This document shows, piece by piece, positions 61,321 through 63,767 of a DNA stretch of 63,767 nt. The DNA lies in NCBI GenBank assembly GCA_016758965.1, contig JAEPRB010000228.1, positions 1 through 63,767 of the forward strand, read 5' to 3'. The notes under the pieces are model-generated. The model made no database searches, was not told the origin of the DNA, and was given only the letters and a program-made list of their open reading frames with translations. This DNA comes from Circinella minor. Taxonomy: Eukaryota > Mucoromycota > Mucoromycetes > Mucorales > Lichtheimiaceae. Position 1 is the stretch's first letter. Each line of letters starts with the position of its first letter. A program made the translations under genes and the position numbers.

Positions 61321-63767
61321 GCTCAACTGAAAAATTTAAATAAAAAAAAACAGTAAGAACCAATGTCATGGTTTTCTGTTTTTCTTTCTTTCTCTACTAT
61401 TATCAACGATTGTAATACTTTTTTTTTAGTACTTACTTTATTATAATCATTTTCTCTGTCGTAAATCATATCAGTCATCTTGTGTATAAATAGGAGAAGT
61501 TTTTTTTTTAAACGCAGTATCAAAGTTAAGGGAACTCGTGAATTTATGTTTCACTTCCTTTGACTAAACCACTCGGTATCAATCAAAGCCTTAAATGAAA
61601 GTACAATTGAAGGTGTAACTGGGTTTTTATGCAATATCGGCACCAGTGTAGGCCCCAATAAACAGTACATGTCCATTATAGAGAACTCATCTTGATAACC
61701 TTTAAAAAAAATCATTCATAAAAGTCCAATTCAGATAGGAATTTCACCACTGAATATATGACTTTCCGAATACTTTTTTTTTTACCATGTGCTTTATCAC
61801 GGTAAAGGTATGAAGTTAGTAAAACTTGAAAGTTTACTGATAATTACGACATACAGTTAGGTTTGGGCACACAATTCCGAGTGAATGGAGGTAAACCAAA
61901 CAGCTTAGGGTAAAATAAATAAATAAAGGTATACACAGGATGACCAACATGAGGTAAGACCATTGCAATTAGCTAAACAATAAAACAAGCGTTTCCCAAA
62001 AACACTTGCCCCATTGAATGCCATGCATTTGCTTCTAAAAAAAGAAAGAATAATTAGTTAAAGAAAACAAGTAGTATACTTAAAAGAAAAAGATGTATAG
62101 TTACAAAAAATAACTGTAGTAGAAAAAAAAGAATAAAAAAAAAGAATGTAAAAGTAAAATGGTGTCATGACTTTTAAGGTACATGACGATAAAAGAGGAA
62201 TACTTACCGCAGTTAACTGACACCTATAAATTATTAAAATTCGCGAAAGAGAGAGGTTTTTAAAAAAAACCCTTATGTTAGCTTATGTTATAATGGATTT
62301 CAGCCAATAAGACGGCGCGAATTAACCCATAGAATTATTTTACTGTGTACACTTTCTGCAGTGCAATACCTCCCAAATGACATTATGGCTTTGCAATGGT
62401 GGATTTAAAATAGTTTAGAATTATTATTTGGGTAAAATAAATATACTTATGATTTTTGGTTTTTGGAATGTGAAGTCTTTTTTCATAATGTAAGACGCCA
62501 TTGAGTGTTTTATAAGTAAAGTCTATCTTTTTTTTCCCATGAACGCGGGCTTCAAGATCAAAGAAATACCACCACACAATTGAAATTGGTATACATGTTT
62601 TCGCTGTTGTATAAGCCACTTTATTCTATACGTACGTATAATAATTAACATGTTCATAATACGTAAAATGATATCATATTAGTTGGACTATTTTTATTTG
62701 TTTTCTGAATGGATAATAGCGAATGTATTAAATAAAATGAAGCAAAGTCGTGATTATTGTGGTTATTATAATAAAACATACAATGAGATAATTCATGAAA
62801 TTAAGCATACGTGGATAACAATTTGAAACCATTTTCTAATACGTCCTTGAAAAAAAACATATTGCTGTTATTATGATTAATTTTCTCTATTGATGAGTGA
62901 GACCTCATATAAAAATTAGAGTGTTGTTTGAGTCTATACGTAATAACATTTTTTGTGCTTATACGTATGAGCTATTTTGTTATTGATACGTACACTTTTT
63001 AAACTACTATTAAACTACTTTGATGATAATGATAATGATAATGTGACTTTTTATGTCCAATATCTTGATTTTGTTGATGCATTGTAAAGAAGAGCGTTTT
63101 TGCGTGCTGAAAAAATATGATAGAACTAGGTTGAACTTATATTCTTTTTTTTTCGAGTAGCAAAAAATTCCCCGCTTATTTCAATAAAGACATAGGATTT
63201 GTCGAGATTCGCTGATACAGAAATGTGCGTTCATGATATGTCTCTATATATGATATACCATATGAGTTATCTTTAGTAACTAGTGAGAAAAAAATAAACT
63301 CAAAAAATTTATATAATAATAGCATCTGTTAGAATAATCATTTATATACATATAATCAATTAATTTACTCAATATCGCCTATAACGTATTAAAGGTTACA
63401 GTATTTCTATTTTGCTGATTATCTTTAAAGTTCTACGTAGCTTAACTAGCCAAACAAATATAGAGGAGTAAGTATGCTAAAATATTTGATTCTATTGTTC
63501 TTTTATTTATTTTGACAAGCATATATTACTAGTCATGTACATGGGAAATATAGGTAAAATAAGGTAAGAGAATAAAATACAGTTTTTACCATTGAACATT
63601 TCTCGTTGACAGCTAATTTTGCCATATGCAACTGTCTGTAACATGGATCCTGGCCGATAGGATATATGTGTACCTATTAATATATTTAATTTGGTTAACA
63701 AATAAAAATGTATACCTATAAAGTGAACAAGTACTATTTTACCTTCTATTAATGGCTTGTGTATACG
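61321..63767 (-). pseudogene. Exon-like pieces of an unrecognised minus-strand gene, possibly broken
   Basis: Several blocks have acceptor, open frame and donor in order on the minus strand. From the right: about 63672-63590 (THISYRPGSM, ends FNG before GTAAAA); 62622-about 62450 (IVWWYFFDLEARVHG); about 62226-62211, a 16-nt block between TATAG and GTAAGT; about 62037-61980 (NAWHSMG); and 61699-61551, a likely last exon of 48 residues ending EWFSQRK then stop. Their sequence is richer and less repetitive than the background. Phases cannot be joined with confidence and the start may lie beyond the window. It could be a real gene, a relic or a mobile element part. Confidence 0.25.

Overview
The window looks like nuclear DNA of an early-diverging fungus, most likely Mucoromycota (a Mucorales-like zygomycete). 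The DNA is very AT-rich. Genes are split by many short GT-AG introns of roughly 50-250 nt. The gene set is clearly fungal: a PDR-type ABC pump, a GH17 glucanase, a WrbA/Pst2-type quinone reductase, FCF2, UMP1 and WBP1. It also includes genes that many Dikarya have lost or changed: SERRATE/ARS2, CFAP20/BUG22, a short alpha-actinin and a homeodomain protein. All assignments come from reading translated exons; no database search was possible. Splice sites were joined by hand and checked for reading phase.

Layout. 1-6.7 kb: no convincing gene. It holds a four-copy tandem repeat (860-1410), a 27-bp perfect palindrome, a probable decayed gene (about 4.0-4.6 kb) and a complete hAT-type non-autonomous transposon with 8-bp target duplication (4791-5549). 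6.8-11.5 kb: two NAD(P)H oxidoreductases of electrophile/quinone type. 12.2-15.7 kb: SERRATE/ARS2. 16.5-23.7 kb: three secretory or membrane genes, namely a Golgi apyrase (minus strand), an SLC35F-type transporter, and oligosaccharyltransferase subunit WBP1/OST48 with an unfolded-protein-response-like site upstream. 24.3-26.8 kb: an SLC49/FLVCR-like transporter with a one-base splice or frame problem. 29.7-35.6 kb: a large kinesin-4-like motor. 36.8-37.7 kb: an intronless secreted GH17 enzyme. 39.4-40.6 kb: FCF2. 44.2-45.6 kb: a homeodomain protein. 46.5-49.2 kb: alpha-actinin. 49.4-51.8 kb: TLS1/C9orf78-like (minus) and UMP1 (plus) on a 195-bp shared promoter. 52.2-53.0 kb: CFAP20 (minus). 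53.5-59.0 kb: a full-length PDR transporter. 59-63.8 kb: gene-poor, with a second hairpin-bearing tandem repeat (60.46-60.85 kb) and scattered exon-like pieces of an unrecognised minus-strand gene.

These are ordinary monocistronic eukaryotic genes; there is no operon and no clear metabolic cluster. The loosest functional grouping is 16.5-23.7 kb (nucleotide diphosphatase, DMT-family transporter, N-glycosylation subunit), which may be chance. The points most worth a second look are the retained ciliary-type CFAP20 gene with a GC splice donor after a 21-nt first exon, the hAT element, the two unnamed tandem repeat families, and the strong excess of the palindrome TACGTA in non-coding DNA only.
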